The translations under genes were made by a program, and so were the position numbers. Below the pieces are notes generated by a model, which saw only the letters and a program-made list of their open reading frames with translations, did no database searches and was not told the origin of the DNA. Shown here piece by piece: positions 10,764 through 22,800 of a stretch of 64,000 bases of DNA. This stretch comes from Taenia hydatigena (taxonomy: Eukaryota; Platyhelminthes; Cestoda; Cyclophyllidea; Taeniidae): positions 14,544,519-14,608,518 of the forward strand of contig JADWOT020000006.1 in NCBI GenBank assembly GCA_036345935.2, in the 5' to 3' direction. Position 1 is the stretch's first letter, and the number at the start of each line of letters is the position of its first letter.

Positions 10764-13700
10764 ATGGACCTCGGTCTTCTCGAAAGCCGCGTATATGAAT
10801 TAGAGCGTCTTATTCTTGGAGCCTCAGCTATGCCTCTTCAAACGTCATCCGTCCAGGTAGCTTTAAATCGAGTCAGTTTGATGTTTTGTCATCAATCCAT
10901 GCTAATTTTGACGGCCATTCGATTAGGCATTGTCCTGAATAAGCCGGTGCATTTACGATGTCATGTGTTTTCACTTGTGGCCTTACGCTTGAGAAAGTAG
11001 GAGAGTATCTTTTTGACTACATTTAGCCCAAATCGTATTATTAATAATTATCCTTTTCCTAATAGACCATATCAGATTTGATAGCTGATGCTCAAAAGCA
11101 ACTATCACTGGCGGAGAAATACCCGAAAATTAAGGCGATTTTGGAGAGAAGTGAGCTTCTAAAACCCTTTTATCAGCATAATCTATCACATTCACTTAAG
11201 ATTTGTTACTTGGTTTCGTAATGTTTGCTTTGACCATCTTTCCTCTTATGGCTTACGAGTGCTTAAGGTGGAATTCCAGTCTCTTGCTGCATACAAACTA
11301 TACACATTATCGGGTATTCACTTCCCCTTTGGCTGTATCTGTGATTTCCGTCTTTATTACTTGGTTATATTTCTTCTTCTGTACGACTGGGTTATCTACT
11401 TTCATCCATTCGTGTAGATTCAAATGTATACGCTTCTTAATATCACGATCCTTCTAGGTAGCGAATTACGCAAATACATGGATCCTAATTTTTTGGACGA
11501 TCAGGCAGTGGCCAATGCAGCCAAAATTAAGATCATTCTCTCGCGTAAGTTTCTTTACTGCGATATCGTTTGGACTACTGATAACAAGTGGCTTTACAAA
11601 ATTGTTTCCGCAGGTTACAGTCCCCTGCGTCAGCATGAATTGTCTCCTTAATACAATACCTCATGGCAAAAGTTAGTAGTTTTACTGGAAAATTTATGAA
11701 TGTAAGCCATTGCCACTCCTTACTCAATGAGCTAACCCTCCGTTTAATGGGAAGCACAACTATGTTGTTCCATATTTGTCCTTTTTTAGAACAAATTTTA
11801 AAAAATGCCATAAAATTTAGTTCTGGGGTTGATTAGCCTTGCCTGATATGTTTTAAGTTGCATGCCTTTTGCTTTTCTAGTTGAGGCTGAAATATTACGA
11901 ACTGCCCAGGCCCTAGAGGCTCTCCAGTCGCTGAAGTCTGTACTCACACATCCTGCATATTCGGGTAACTATCCAATTATACATGCTGTCCATTTCGTTT
12001 TACTGGCATTAATTCTGGGATTTCCTTAATGTTGCACGGTCCCCTCCCTTTATTTCTGGAACTTGTTTTTGTGACGCTGATTTACCACAAACCATATTGT
12101 TTTATGCGGAAGTCTTTCTTTGCAGTGACAATGATATAGCTTACATGCAAACTATTGAATTGGACATGTGAAAAATAAATTCGATAATTATATTCAATGA
12201 TGAATCCATCGAGCTCTTAGAGCTCTTGAGCTCTCAGACCGTAATGTGCATAATAGGTTAGGATTGTTGCGTTGTCCTATTTATTCTCTAAATTGTTGGC
12301 CTCCCACCTTTTCCCGTTTTTTTACTTGTGCACGTACTTCCGAAGTTCTCAGTATCTCATGTCGAAGTGCTTCTTCAATTTTTAATTGAAAAGCTTGTCG
12401 TCGTCTGCCTTTTACATGTCTTTTTATGCTAAACCAGTGAAATGCTTTTCATTAGGACTTTCTGCTCTGATTGTTTTCTTTAATGCATTCGGTTTTTCGT
12501 TGTCGTCAGCATCATGCATGGCCTTTACTCTGGATTTTATGCCCCCTATTTAATGTAAAGTATGCTATGCAGAGCATGTTTTTGCCTATCCAGTCTCTGG
12601 AGAATACTTAGTAGGCAGGGCCCGTTCATTTACGTATAGAAGCATGATTTTTTCATGTTGGGGCGAAATGGCACTAAGAACTCCATTGCTTCATGGTGTG
12701 ATATTGTTTTAAAACCAGATCGACATCCACGACGCTTTTTTAGTTCACCAGAATCCACTCAGTAAACTAGTCAGCTACTCCCAGAAAATTTCATCAAGTT
12801 GGGTAGGCGCATTTATAGTCCGGCGCAACTTTCTACTCATTTTCCAGATCATTGATGGTATGTTGGCATTACTTTGTGCTAGAGGATCGAGTTGTGCCTT
12901 GCAGATCTGTCAAGTTTGAAGGCGAAATTCGTCGCTATGCAACAGAAGCATGCGGAGCATGAAGTGCAAACAGCTGATTTTATTGAGGAAAGCAGCCAAC
13001 TTCTTGAGACTTATGCGAATACGGTTAGTTTTCAGCATTTTACTATCACTCCGCATACTTGTCCTCTCGTACGACTAGTTTTGAGGTGTAGACAAGAAAA
13101 GCAGGCTTCAATGGGTGGAAGCGGCATCATTTCTTAAGCATGGGCCTTTGCTACATCTGTGCACTTACCGTTTAACAATTTCTCGGAAGGGGGTTTCCTC
13201 AGGAAATGGTGTATCAGCAGAGCATAACCATCCTAGAGCGTATTGCCTGTCCCGGAACTTGAGGTGCACAGGTTCCAAACTTTTTGAATGCTCGTTTTCA
13301 CCGTTCCACAGAAGGAGTCGCCACTTGTGTACCTTCCCGATAGGTTGTGTCGATTATCTAGAGTGATGTTTTCAAGTGCAAATTGTCATAGCACCGACTA
13401 CTGTGGGGGTTGGAAACCGCCGCGGCCTGGATTGTCACTGATAGGCATACAAACAATTATTTGCGTAGACCAGATACGCAGGTCTCCTGCTGCATTGCGC
13501 TTGAAGCCATCCATAGATGCCTGCGGATTTGGCACTGTCCTTCACGGGAAGCTTATCCACCACACGCTGCAAAGTCCCCGTGCGTGCGCCATGGCTGCCG
13601 CTTGCCGTCTCGGCTAACGTCTTAGTTTATATTCGTCCTGACATTTAGGCTACTTACTGCTGCGTAGAATATAGTTACAGCTGCACTTCTCCATACAATT

Positions 13701-14020
13701 TTGAAATCAAAATCCTTATTTACATACGTGAATTTAATGTTGCAAACAGATCATATTTTTGGCATCCGTGTTGTCTTGGACACAATTTATTTTTCATTAA
13801 TTGATGTGTATTCCTCCAATAATATTGGGCTTATCGCTTCTCATTACCAATTTGTATACGTCCAGAATATGCTTATACTAAACCTGTTTTATTTAGCCTT
13901 ATGCAAGTTATTGACACAAATGGATTTCATAGGCCCTTGTAATGGTTTCGCTCTTTTTCTTAGACACGTGATGTCTCGAAGTTATTGGTTGCCTGGCAGA
14001 AAAAGGTGGCTGCGAAGTGA
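10764..14020 (+). CDS. DCTN3: Dynactin subunit 3 (p24/p22), six exons
   Basis: DCTN3 is the small shoulder subunit of dynactin, the dynein activator. Exons: 10764-10856, 11066-11150, 11458-11544, 11881-11964, 12905-13023, 13964-14020 (525 nt, 174 aa; human 186). All junctions are GT...AG and all phases agree. The match to human DCTN3 runs along the whole length: ESRVYELERLILG at the N-terminus, LRKYMDPNFLDD in exon 3 (human LIKYLDPEYIDR), EAEILRTAQALEALQSLKS in exon 4, TADFIEESSQLLETYANT in exon 5 and a helical end with LLVAWQKKVAAK. The protein is almost all helix/coiled coil, as expected. The ATG directly follows a TTTTAG acceptor-like site (10758-10763), so the upstream end may be joined by trans- or cis-splicing. 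The introns hold nothing else recognised. AATAAA follows at 14083. Confidence 0.9.
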
Positions 14021-14082
14021 GCAGGTTTTGAGTTTTACCTTTAAATCGTACATCTTTTTGCTTTTGCACGAATCAGTTCTCA

Positions 14083-14088
14083 AATAAA
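14083..14088 (+). terminator. Poly(A) signal of DCTN3
   Basis: AATAAA lies 62 bases after the DCTN3 stop codon. Position and strand fit; no transcript evidence is available. Confidence 0.6.
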
Positions 14089-16943
14089 GTTTATCTTTCA
14101 TGGTGTCTACTTTTTTCATATGGGTACCATGTTTTGTAAAATCACCATTGCACCTAATCACATAACAGTAGTCTATTAGTTATATAAATAGTTAACGAAA
14201 TCTCAGAATTGGATTAGTTTTCTGCCTTTGTGTAAGCATTTTTGGTAACTTTCATTACGGGCTTTTGTCAGGGGAGAGGGGGCTATTTTTGGCTTTAGGT
14301 ATGCGGTTATACGTTAACGAGGGATTGAGTTCCGGTCGTGACTACTTCGTTTGGATGGGGGCTTGAATCGTAAAAGTGACATGGAGACGGGGGTCTTGAT
14401 GGGACCACGTCTCTATAGCGTAAGCTTAGCCCTTTAGTTGTGTCTACTGTTGTGATGCTTGTGCTCTATTTATGATGACAGTGACCGTAAAAGTGGAGAA
14501 GCGGCAATGTGTTCCACAAATCTTTCTCGCAAAGTTTCGTTCCCATTGCATGAAATACTATTGCTATTTTTGCATGAAAGGAAATGCTTTTCGCCTTCCT
14601 ATCTTTGAACTGGTAGTCTTTATCACAAACTATTAGCGGTCTACATCTTTGGATTTACTTTATGGTTGCTTTTTGCCTGGGAATTCATGCATTTATAACG
14701 ACCTGTTTGCGTGCATTGATGCGAATTGTCTGTCGGGGAATTTCATATCTTTTCGCATCTACTCATTTACAAGGATTTATTATTCATTGCAGAAAGTTAA
14801 CATTTCAAAGGTTAACTACTGTGGCGAAAAGTAAATACAGACGTGTTAGCTGCATTCGCCTGTACTTTAGGATCGAGGCGACGTGGTAGAGCCAGCCGAC
14901 TCGAAACACACATGCGGCGAGTTGGCAGTGTGCATCGGACTACTGTATTGAAACTCACTAATTTTGTAGCACTCAGCTTATTCTTCTCCGAGATCGTGAT
15001 CACGGCCGTGCCGAGTTCTTCCTGCATCGACACTAGTTGGCCTGGTAATGAGCATGTGCACGTTCCGCGTTTTAAGTCCCAATCAGTGATGGAGGCTCGG
15101 CGGTTTAGTACAATCGTCGCAGCATTTGGAGTGCACGCTCTCATCAGGTAACTGGAGATCTCCGCTTTTGTAGAGAGATGCTAATTTCGTTTTCTAGGTC
15201 TATCTAAATGCCGTGCTCTTAGCTTCCATGGGGGCCTGATGATCTCCCTTAGGTTTTGCAGCGATGTAGGGCGTTTCATTATCGTCTTCTCGGATTTGTG
15301 ATTTCAATTGGATAGAATAGAGTGACTGACTAAAAACACAAAGTTTAGCTTTGGGCCATCTGTTAAAATCAGCATTTGTCCAACTTCAAGGACTTATCGG
15401 CATCGATGTCATTCCTAGGTAGGACATCCCCCTTGACTGGGTTTTATGCATTTGTTGGCCGTTGACTAATATTGTGCTATAGGCGATCAAAATTCTAATT
15501 TCACTAATTTTTCGTTTACGCCCCTTTCCTTCTGAGAATGAACACTGAAGTAACTAGGCGTGTGGTGCATTACTATCTACCCCAGTAATTGCGATCTCGA
15601 TAAGCCACTCAAGTTATTGTCAAACTATCCTGGAAATGGGCTGATTGCGCAAAAATATTGCGTGGTATAGTGTGAAAGGAAACAACATGGCACTGAGCCA
15701 CTGCGCATTGACCAAGCCTTGCACATGGTCACGGTTTTGGTGCCTGATTTCAATTAAGCTTGATAGGACCTCTGAGAGCATCCTTTTAATCGATCGATTG
15801 CGACCTTGAACCGAATCATTGATGGTTCGTCTCGGGGATCGCGTGACAGACCACACCTCGCTTTCATGGCGTGCACGTGTGCACGTCCATCGGACGCATT
15901 TTTGCAAACCAGCCCGTGTTCACACACACCCACACTCAGCTGACATAATTCGGGGTGCGTATGCACCCACGGGTGCATGTGAGCGCGCGTGGTCTACACA
16001 CGGCACTGGTGAACATCACGATATCCTCTCGCCATCTCCGCCACAACCCGTGCACGCGTGTGCCATTACAAATCTCTCTCAGTCCCTTCAAGGTCATTTG
16101 ATTTCGAATCTCCCACAACTTAAGTTTAAGGTAAGTTAAAACATTCGCCCTTTCTCCAGTTTACGCTTGTGTACGAGCAAATATCTACGAGGGTTGCATA
16201 TGCAACGCCAAATTTGTGCATAAACACTAGAAATTGCAGGGAATCAGGCGATAATACCAACATCACCTGATGCTGTTTGGTTAGGTCATCAATGAGTACA
16301 TAGGCACTTATTTTGGTGCCACTTCATCAGTCTCTTGGCTATACGGATAAGTGGAGTGCTTGTCTTTCGCATTTGTTACTCGCAACACATGGCTCTTTTT
16401 TGACAGTAGGCGGCGTTATTAAGAAAATCTGGAAAGATGAGCATTGCTGAGACTAAGTAGTATGCCGTAAGTTAAGCTGGCCTGGTCGAAATTCTTCAGC
16501 TTATGCCCTCTGCTTCACCTTTGCGCTACTCATTAATTTGCGCATGAATTTGGCGTGATTCGAGCGAACCCTTGCTTCTAGCTGTGATTATGAATTACAG
16601 GCGCCTCGAGATATTTAAATTACCTCCTATCAAAGCATTCCTTCTAACTAAAAGTACATTTTATGTCTAAATCATGAACATTTTCAAATGAGTGACTGAT
16701 GCAGTGTTTGAATACACGCATGGTGCCAAAGGCAGGCTCTGAAGGGTTTCAGGGCGGTTAACTGCACATTTAATTATGTGGGCGCTTGTCTTTGGAAAAT
16801 TGTACTTCTGTTATGTCCATAGCCCCCCAGCTTATTTACGCTAGCACTACTCAGGATTCAAAGAACCCCATTCGTGTGATGCGTTTAAAGTTAATTACTA
16901 TGGGAAGCTAGCGGCTGGGGATGTGACGAATGCACAATAAGAC
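14089..16943. other. Intergenic, with purine/pyrimidine-alternating GC-rich patches
   Basis: No gene is supported. At 14,840-15,150 both strands have about 100-codon open frames in a GC-richer patch, but neither has a recognisable domain. At 15,868-15,985 there is a cluster of GTGCAC, CACACACACC and GGGTGCGTATGCACCC-type sequence, which is palindromic and (CA/GT)-rich. Confidence 0.45.
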
Positions 16944-17124
16944 TGTAGTGCCCGAGACATCCTTGAAGATAAAAGAAGGTATACCATTTGGACAACATAT
17001 ATGAAGCAAGCAGAAAGGAATTGGAGCTGCTGATATGGCCCAGAGGCCATCCTACCCAGCACAGGCAATCTGTCCATGCAAGTCATCACAACCAAAAATG
17101 GCAGTGATAAAAACAAAGTATTGA
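16944..17124 (+). mobile_element. R2 LTR-like element
   Basis: It begins TGTAGTGCCCGAGACATCC, carries the family core GATATGGCCCAGAGGCCA and ends AAAACAAAGTATTGA. Length and block order match the other R2 copies. The termini are slightly decayed and the flanks (AAGAC / AGGGA) no longer show a clear duplication, so this looks like an old copy. Confidence 0.7.
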
Positions 17125-18924
17125 AGGGATAGCATTAAAATTTAAGGATTCTAAAATGCACGCGATCGTATTTTAGTTTTTTCCGTCCCTGGTGCACATG
17201 GGTTCCAACTCGTACCTTTTTAGGTTGTAAGTCTGTTCGGTGGAAAATACTTGCGCCCATTGCTTTACCAACATTTTTGTTACATAAGCTGAAGTGGTGG
17301 AGTTAATGGATATTCGGAGTTCGTAACCATCAGCCCTGAAGTTAGTTGGCAATTTAAAACTCAACCACACAACGCATTCAATCTGCTTCCTTAAAAAATT
17401 ACGCGAAATACTGCGAAATGCGTTGATTGGCGTTTTCGTAGTAGGCTACTAGAAACCGACATGTAACTTGTGCCAAAGGTGATGCTATTCGCGTAAATTA
17501 TGCCTTAGAGAAAGTGAGTGGACTGATGGACTTTATGTGAACAATTATCAAAAGGGGAAACAGCTATGGAGCTCAAATTATTCCTGAAACTTTCAATAGA
17601 CATGACTGTAGCAGGAGGTGCATTTACACTACATTTACGCTCCGGACAAACATGTAATTGAGCTACTTCATTCCGCCACGCAGTTGCGGTAGTTTAATTC
17701 CCATTCCGAATTAGAAATAAAAATTATAGCAACAAGTGACGTAGCTACGGAATCATGTCATCAGGTAAATTTTGGAAAAAGCACAGCACAACTTCAAAAA
17801 GTGATAGCACTCGCTTCCGACGAGTTGTACTCAATTTATTTTTCTTGATGACGTCGATCTTGTCTCCAGATGGGGATCTCACTTTTGTCTAACGAATAAT
17901 ATGGCAGCAAAAGTTTATTATCAGTAGAGCCATCAATGGACTTAACTTTGAGACTCCAGTTAAAAAACTAATAAAGGGCGCCCATCACAATGAACCTCTT
18001 AGAAATCCAACATCACAATCATGTCTTCAGAAGCTCAAACTGATGGCTTAGTTGTAAGCCTTTTATTAGCCAGCAAGGATTTCATCGTCGTCCATTGTAG
18101 ATAAGAACGCCGAGTTATTCCAAATTTGGAGAAAACGTGTAAGACTTCCTGATCACGGAAACGCAACCTCACTCATCACAAAGTTAGACGCATGAGAACG
18201 CCAACAAAGTGTTGAAACCCGCACTTAGGACTAAACAACCTGTGCTCAGGACGTATGAAAATGTCAAAGCGTGCTGCGTGGAAATTCGACTGGCGAACCG
18301 GACGGTAAAGTAGCCAGAATCACCTATTAAGAAGCTCACAACCTGCGCGATGAGCTGAAGTTACAATGACTAATACCAAAAAGTTTGCTCACAAGGTGAA
18401 CTGTTATGAATAGCGCATTAGATTCGCTACCTTCTAGAAAATTGTATGAGAAGTATATCGTGCAAAACTACGCTCAAATTCAGGCAAGACAGATCAATAA
18501 TCAGCTCAATTAGAAACTGGCTGCTACGGAAAGCTACATACTTCAGTCACTAGGATCGATGTGTCGTGCGATTTGGAGTAGCCTGCAGCAGCCAAAGCAT
18601 GGTGCACCACGGGTAAGCGCCCAGCCAACGGTGCAAGCGCAGCAAAGTAGGAGTGAGATGACTCGCTGTTTACATTCTTATATTGCGAAAATAGAATTAA
18701 AATACAATCGTGCACAAGGGGGAGGGAATGGGCATGGACTCCAAAAGGGGGAAGGAGGAAGAAAGGAAACAATCGTTCATAAAATCAGAATAATTGCTTA
18801 ATAAAGTGGTAACCAATTTTCACCAGAACTATGTAGTATGCTAGCTGACCGCGGTAAGAACGAGCAGCGTCGAAACATGTATGGAAATGCAGGTTGGAAT
18901 CGATCCGCAGTAGTGACGAATGTA
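17125..18924. other. Intergenic / 3' flank of the INSIG gene
   Basis: I see no exon and no repeat family member in this interval. The open frames at 18,524-18,801 on both strands are short and without family resemblance. Part of the interval is probably the 3' untranslated region of the INSIG gene, but I saw no canonical minus-strand poly(A) hexamer close to its stop. Confidence 0.45.
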
Positions 18925-19575
18925 TCATTCAGCCTTGAGCTTGAACGAATCAAACGCGTCCGATTTTGCAAGTTGCCGACCGACAAGTGAGGCAGTAATA
19001 CCACCAGTAAAGAAAATGCACGGTAGCCATGATGTGAGAAGTGGGTCAACAGACCTAGCAGGCATGGGGTTAGAGCAATTAAAGCTTACCTGATGGTTTG
19101 GTCCCCAAGCATCAGGCAAATACCAGTGCCCAACAGCGACATCAAGAATCCGGTAAGAATACCACTGACAGAACGGTCAAAAATCCACCATATACCAATA
19201 GCAAAACAGAAACTCGTCAAAAGCAGCTGTGAAATAGATATGATATCAAGTTTGGCGGATGCATGACTTATGCCCATGAAGAATATAACGCAGCGCATAA
19301 TCGAGGACCATTCCGGCTCATAAGGATTTGAAAGTTTCAAGTTATGGTAAAGACGAGGTGATGTAAGACCACAAACAACTAAGAAATAACTCTAAGGAAT
19401 AAAAACTACCTGAGAGAAGACCACAGCATAAAGGAATACCGGAATTGAAGCTCAGCAGACATTGGCTGAATTTGTCATTGAAAATCCCACTTCGAAATCC
19501 TTGTATAAGTCCAAAAATGTAGTAAAACAGGACGCCGATAACGAACAATATAAAACCACGAACGCAAACGCGCAT
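18925..19575 (-). CDS. INSIG: INSIG (insulin-induced gene) ER membrane protein, three exons
   Basis: INSIG proteins sit in the ER membrane, retain SCAP-SREBP and recruit ligases to HMG-CoA reductase when sterols are high (family knowledge). Exons on the minus strand: 19575-19410, 19378-19090, 19054-18925 (585 nt, 194 aa). Introns are only 31 and 35 nt. Diagnostic stretches are RGFILFVIGV in membrane segment 1, PLCCGLLS, EWSSIMRC, GISHASAK, GIWWIFDRSVSG and SWLPCIFFTGGI followed by GRQLA. All lie in the same order and at nearly the same spacing as in human INSIG2 (225 aa). The chosen ATG gives a protein lacking the human N-terminal tail. An alternative start at 19664 could add about 16 residues if a 23-nt intron is removed. 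The gene is divergent from SMC1. Confidence 0.9.
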
Positions 19576-19808
19576 AATAGGCAAGATCTTCGTTCTGCCG
19601 TCGAACTTACGTGTTACGACAGACGCAAACGATTGGCCAAAAACGACAGTACCTCAAGGGCCATACTACCTTCTCATTTGACCTTTGTCAGAAAAGCATT
19701 TCCACAATTAAATATTAAGCTTACTAAAACAGCTAGTGTAAGCATTATTAATTTAAAAAATAATTTGTTTTAGTGTATAAGGCACGTAGCGCACTCTTGA
19801 AAACAACT
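19576..19808. promoter_or_regulatory. Putative shared promoter between INSIG and SMC1
   Basis: The two genes are transcribed away from each other and their start codons are only 233 bp apart, so their promoters must overlap or the first exons are non-coding and lie further out. A strong acceptor-like TTGTTTTAG (19765-19773) lies 35 bases before the SMC1 ATG and could be a 5'-UTR intron end or a spliced-leader acceptor. No core promoter element is obvious. Confidence 0.5.
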
Positions 19809-22800
19809 ATGGTTGATAACTGCGGTCACCTTAAGTATATCGAACTTGAAAATTACAAGTCTTATAAAGGCAGACAAGTGATCGGTCCATTTAGTGCTTT
19901 TACAGCAGTCATAGGTCCAAATGGTTCTGGTAATGAAAATTTATGAGCTTACACTTAAAGGCAAATCAAACCTTATGGATGCCATCAGCTTTGTACTTGG
20001 TGAAAGGACACGCCATCTAAGGGTGACGAAGCTAAGTGTAAGTGAAACAAGCACAAAGTCAGTTTCGTAGGACCTCATACACGGGTCGGTTGTAGGGAAA
20101 CCCGTTGCTAAAACTGCAAGTGTCACTGCAGTTTACCAGATGCCCGATGGTGTTGACAAGCGCTTCAGCCGATACATCAGCGGTAATACCTCGGAATATC
20201 GCATCAATGGGACTGTGAGCCGCGATGTTCAGATTTGTCATTTAGATAGCCTGTAAAAGTGGAGGAATATGCAGAAGCCCTCGAGAAAATACACATTTTT
20301 ATGAAGGTGAAGAATTTCCTTATCTTCCAAGGAGCCGTTGAGAGTATTGCTATGAAGAACGCTCGTGAGCGTTGTCAAATGTTTGAAGAAATCAGTCGTT
20401 CAGCGGAATATAAGGACGAATATGATAGGTCGAAAGTTGAAATGCAGAAGTTGGAAGAAGAAGCAACATTTAACCTTAATAAAAAGAAGAATATTGTGGC
20501 AGAACGTAAAGAGGCTCGCATAGAAATTGATGAAGCAGAGAAATATAAGAAGCTGCACCATAAATGGGTAAACTATACTCGGCATTAGCATTGTTTTTTT
20601 TTCTTTCTTTGGGCAAACAATTAGTTCTTTTAGCTCTCTAAACGAACAGAGTTGCAACTCTTTCGGCTGTATTATAACGATGTGGATATCAAACGTATAC
20701 GAGAAGATTTACAGCAACGAGAGGAAATAATTGAACAAGAGAACGCGCAGCGGCAGCAACTAGAGGAGGAGATTCGCGATAAACGTCGCGAATTGGGTAA
20801 ACTTCATCGTGATCAGGCAGGCTTAGAACAAGAAATCAAAAAATGTGTACGCGTCTCCCTCTTTTGTTGTGTTTTGTGAGTATTTTTCTCAAGTTTGCTT
20901 TAAATAATTTTAGGATCAAAAGGTTTCCAAGCGAAAACCTGAGTATATTAAAGTTTCGCAGATGCTGCGTCATGTTAGCGACAAGCACAAAGAATCAAAG
21001 TAAGTCACCTTAGGCGCGTATATTTTATTATCGAAAATAAAGAAAGGCTTTGGAAAATGCTTGTCAACAGCACAGTAGTCATCGTCAGGAAATGGATCAG
21101 CTGGAAGCCGAGTATTCTCGAGTCCTATCCGAAAAGGAAGATTATGAACGTCAACAAAACAAAAAGAGCAAGGAGCATGGTCGTACCCTCGAATTGGAGG
21201 AATCACAAGTAAGCTCAAACGCTATGCACACTTATGTTATCTCAACGGCAATGGCAATATCTGTTTTATGCAGTTGGCTGAGTATCACAGGCTAAAGCAG
21301 AAGGTGGCAGAGCACACCTCGGATCTTTCAGCCCAACTCGACGCCCTGAGACGGGAATATGATGAACAAAAGGATCTCTTCGATGGTCTTGAGAGAAGGA
21401 AGGAAGAAATCGGGAATTCTCTGCGTCTGAAACAGACGGAACTTATTGACAACCAAAGACGTCTTCAGAGGCTCGTTGAGTTCATCGAGTGCGTGTAGTA
21501 TCTGAAATGTAGATTTTCCGTATACTTCGAAGTTGTTTAACTCCAAATCCCCTGCAACTTCACAGAACCAGTCATCGCTCCATAACGGAACTCTCGGAGG
21601 CCGAGAAGACGATTAGAGAGGAGGTGGAAAGCGCAACGAGGCGAATGGATGAAATCAACACGGAGTTGGAAACAGTGATTTGCCAGTTGGGCGAGGCCAA
21701 GGTAGAACGCCATGAATCCTCCCGAGCGGTTAAAAAGCAGGAATTAATCGAGAACTTGAAGCGACTTTTTCCTGGCGTGGTGAGTCAGCACTTCTATTGG
21801 TGTTTTTGAACTTGACAGGTGTCCACTTTCTGAATTCTGAAGCGTTGATATATCCCAAATAATTGTTAAAAGTAATGGGCTGATCTAATGCTCTAGCATG
21901 GTCGTCTGCTGGAGATGTGTGAACCGTCACACAAGCGTTATCAAATCGCCATCACCAAAGTTCTTGGCAAACACATGGACAGTATTGTGTGTGATAGTGA
22001 GAAAACGGCAAAAGACTGTATTCAGTACATGAAGGATCAACGCATTGAACCGGAAACATTTCTCCCTCTTGACTTCCTTGATGTCAAGCCTGTCGATGAA
22101 AAACTGCGGTAGGAAGATCCTATTTTGCTTGTTTCATAAATAATGCACATCGCATGCACAAATGTAAATTGTTTAGGTTTTGTTTGTTAAAGCATTGGAT
22201 TTCATTTAAGCTTCTTTATCGGTCCGTAAATAATAATCTTTACTTTGCCTCTAAACACGTCTTTTTCGCTGTCGTTTCGTTAGTGAGATAAGCGACCCGC
22301 CGAATGTCCACTTGGTGATTGATGTTATCAATTGTGATCCTGTAATTGCAAAGAAGGCTCTTCAGTTCGCTTGTGGCAACGCACTTGTCTGTGACACCGT
22401 CGAGCACGCTCGTTACGTCGCCTACAATATGGGCGATCGTAAAAAGGTGATTAAACCGTCTTGTGCTATTTTTGATAAATGAGCTCCGGTGTTAAAAGCC
22501 AAATCCCCATCATCAACTCTGCTAGAATTGTTTTCGTAGTCTTCATGGTCTGTTTTGCTTCAGTCTTAGTTTTCTATTGCCTTTGGTTAGACTGTTTCTC
22601 TGGACGGAACCCTCTTCCAACGATCGGGCATCATTTCGGGTGGTGCGAGGCAAGTTTCAGCTTCTCTTTCACTTTGGTTTTTAAACCTAAAGAATTCTTC
22701 AGGCGCCTGTTTAACACATAAGACGACTACGCTTCGTTACGATTCAAGCATCAAAGTTGGTCGAATATTCCGAAAGTTGATAGGTTTGTCTTCCACTTTG

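Noticed and set aside
14812..15151. Overlapping 100-110-codon open frames on both strands
   Set aside because: A GC-richer patch with few stops; neither translation resembles a known protein.
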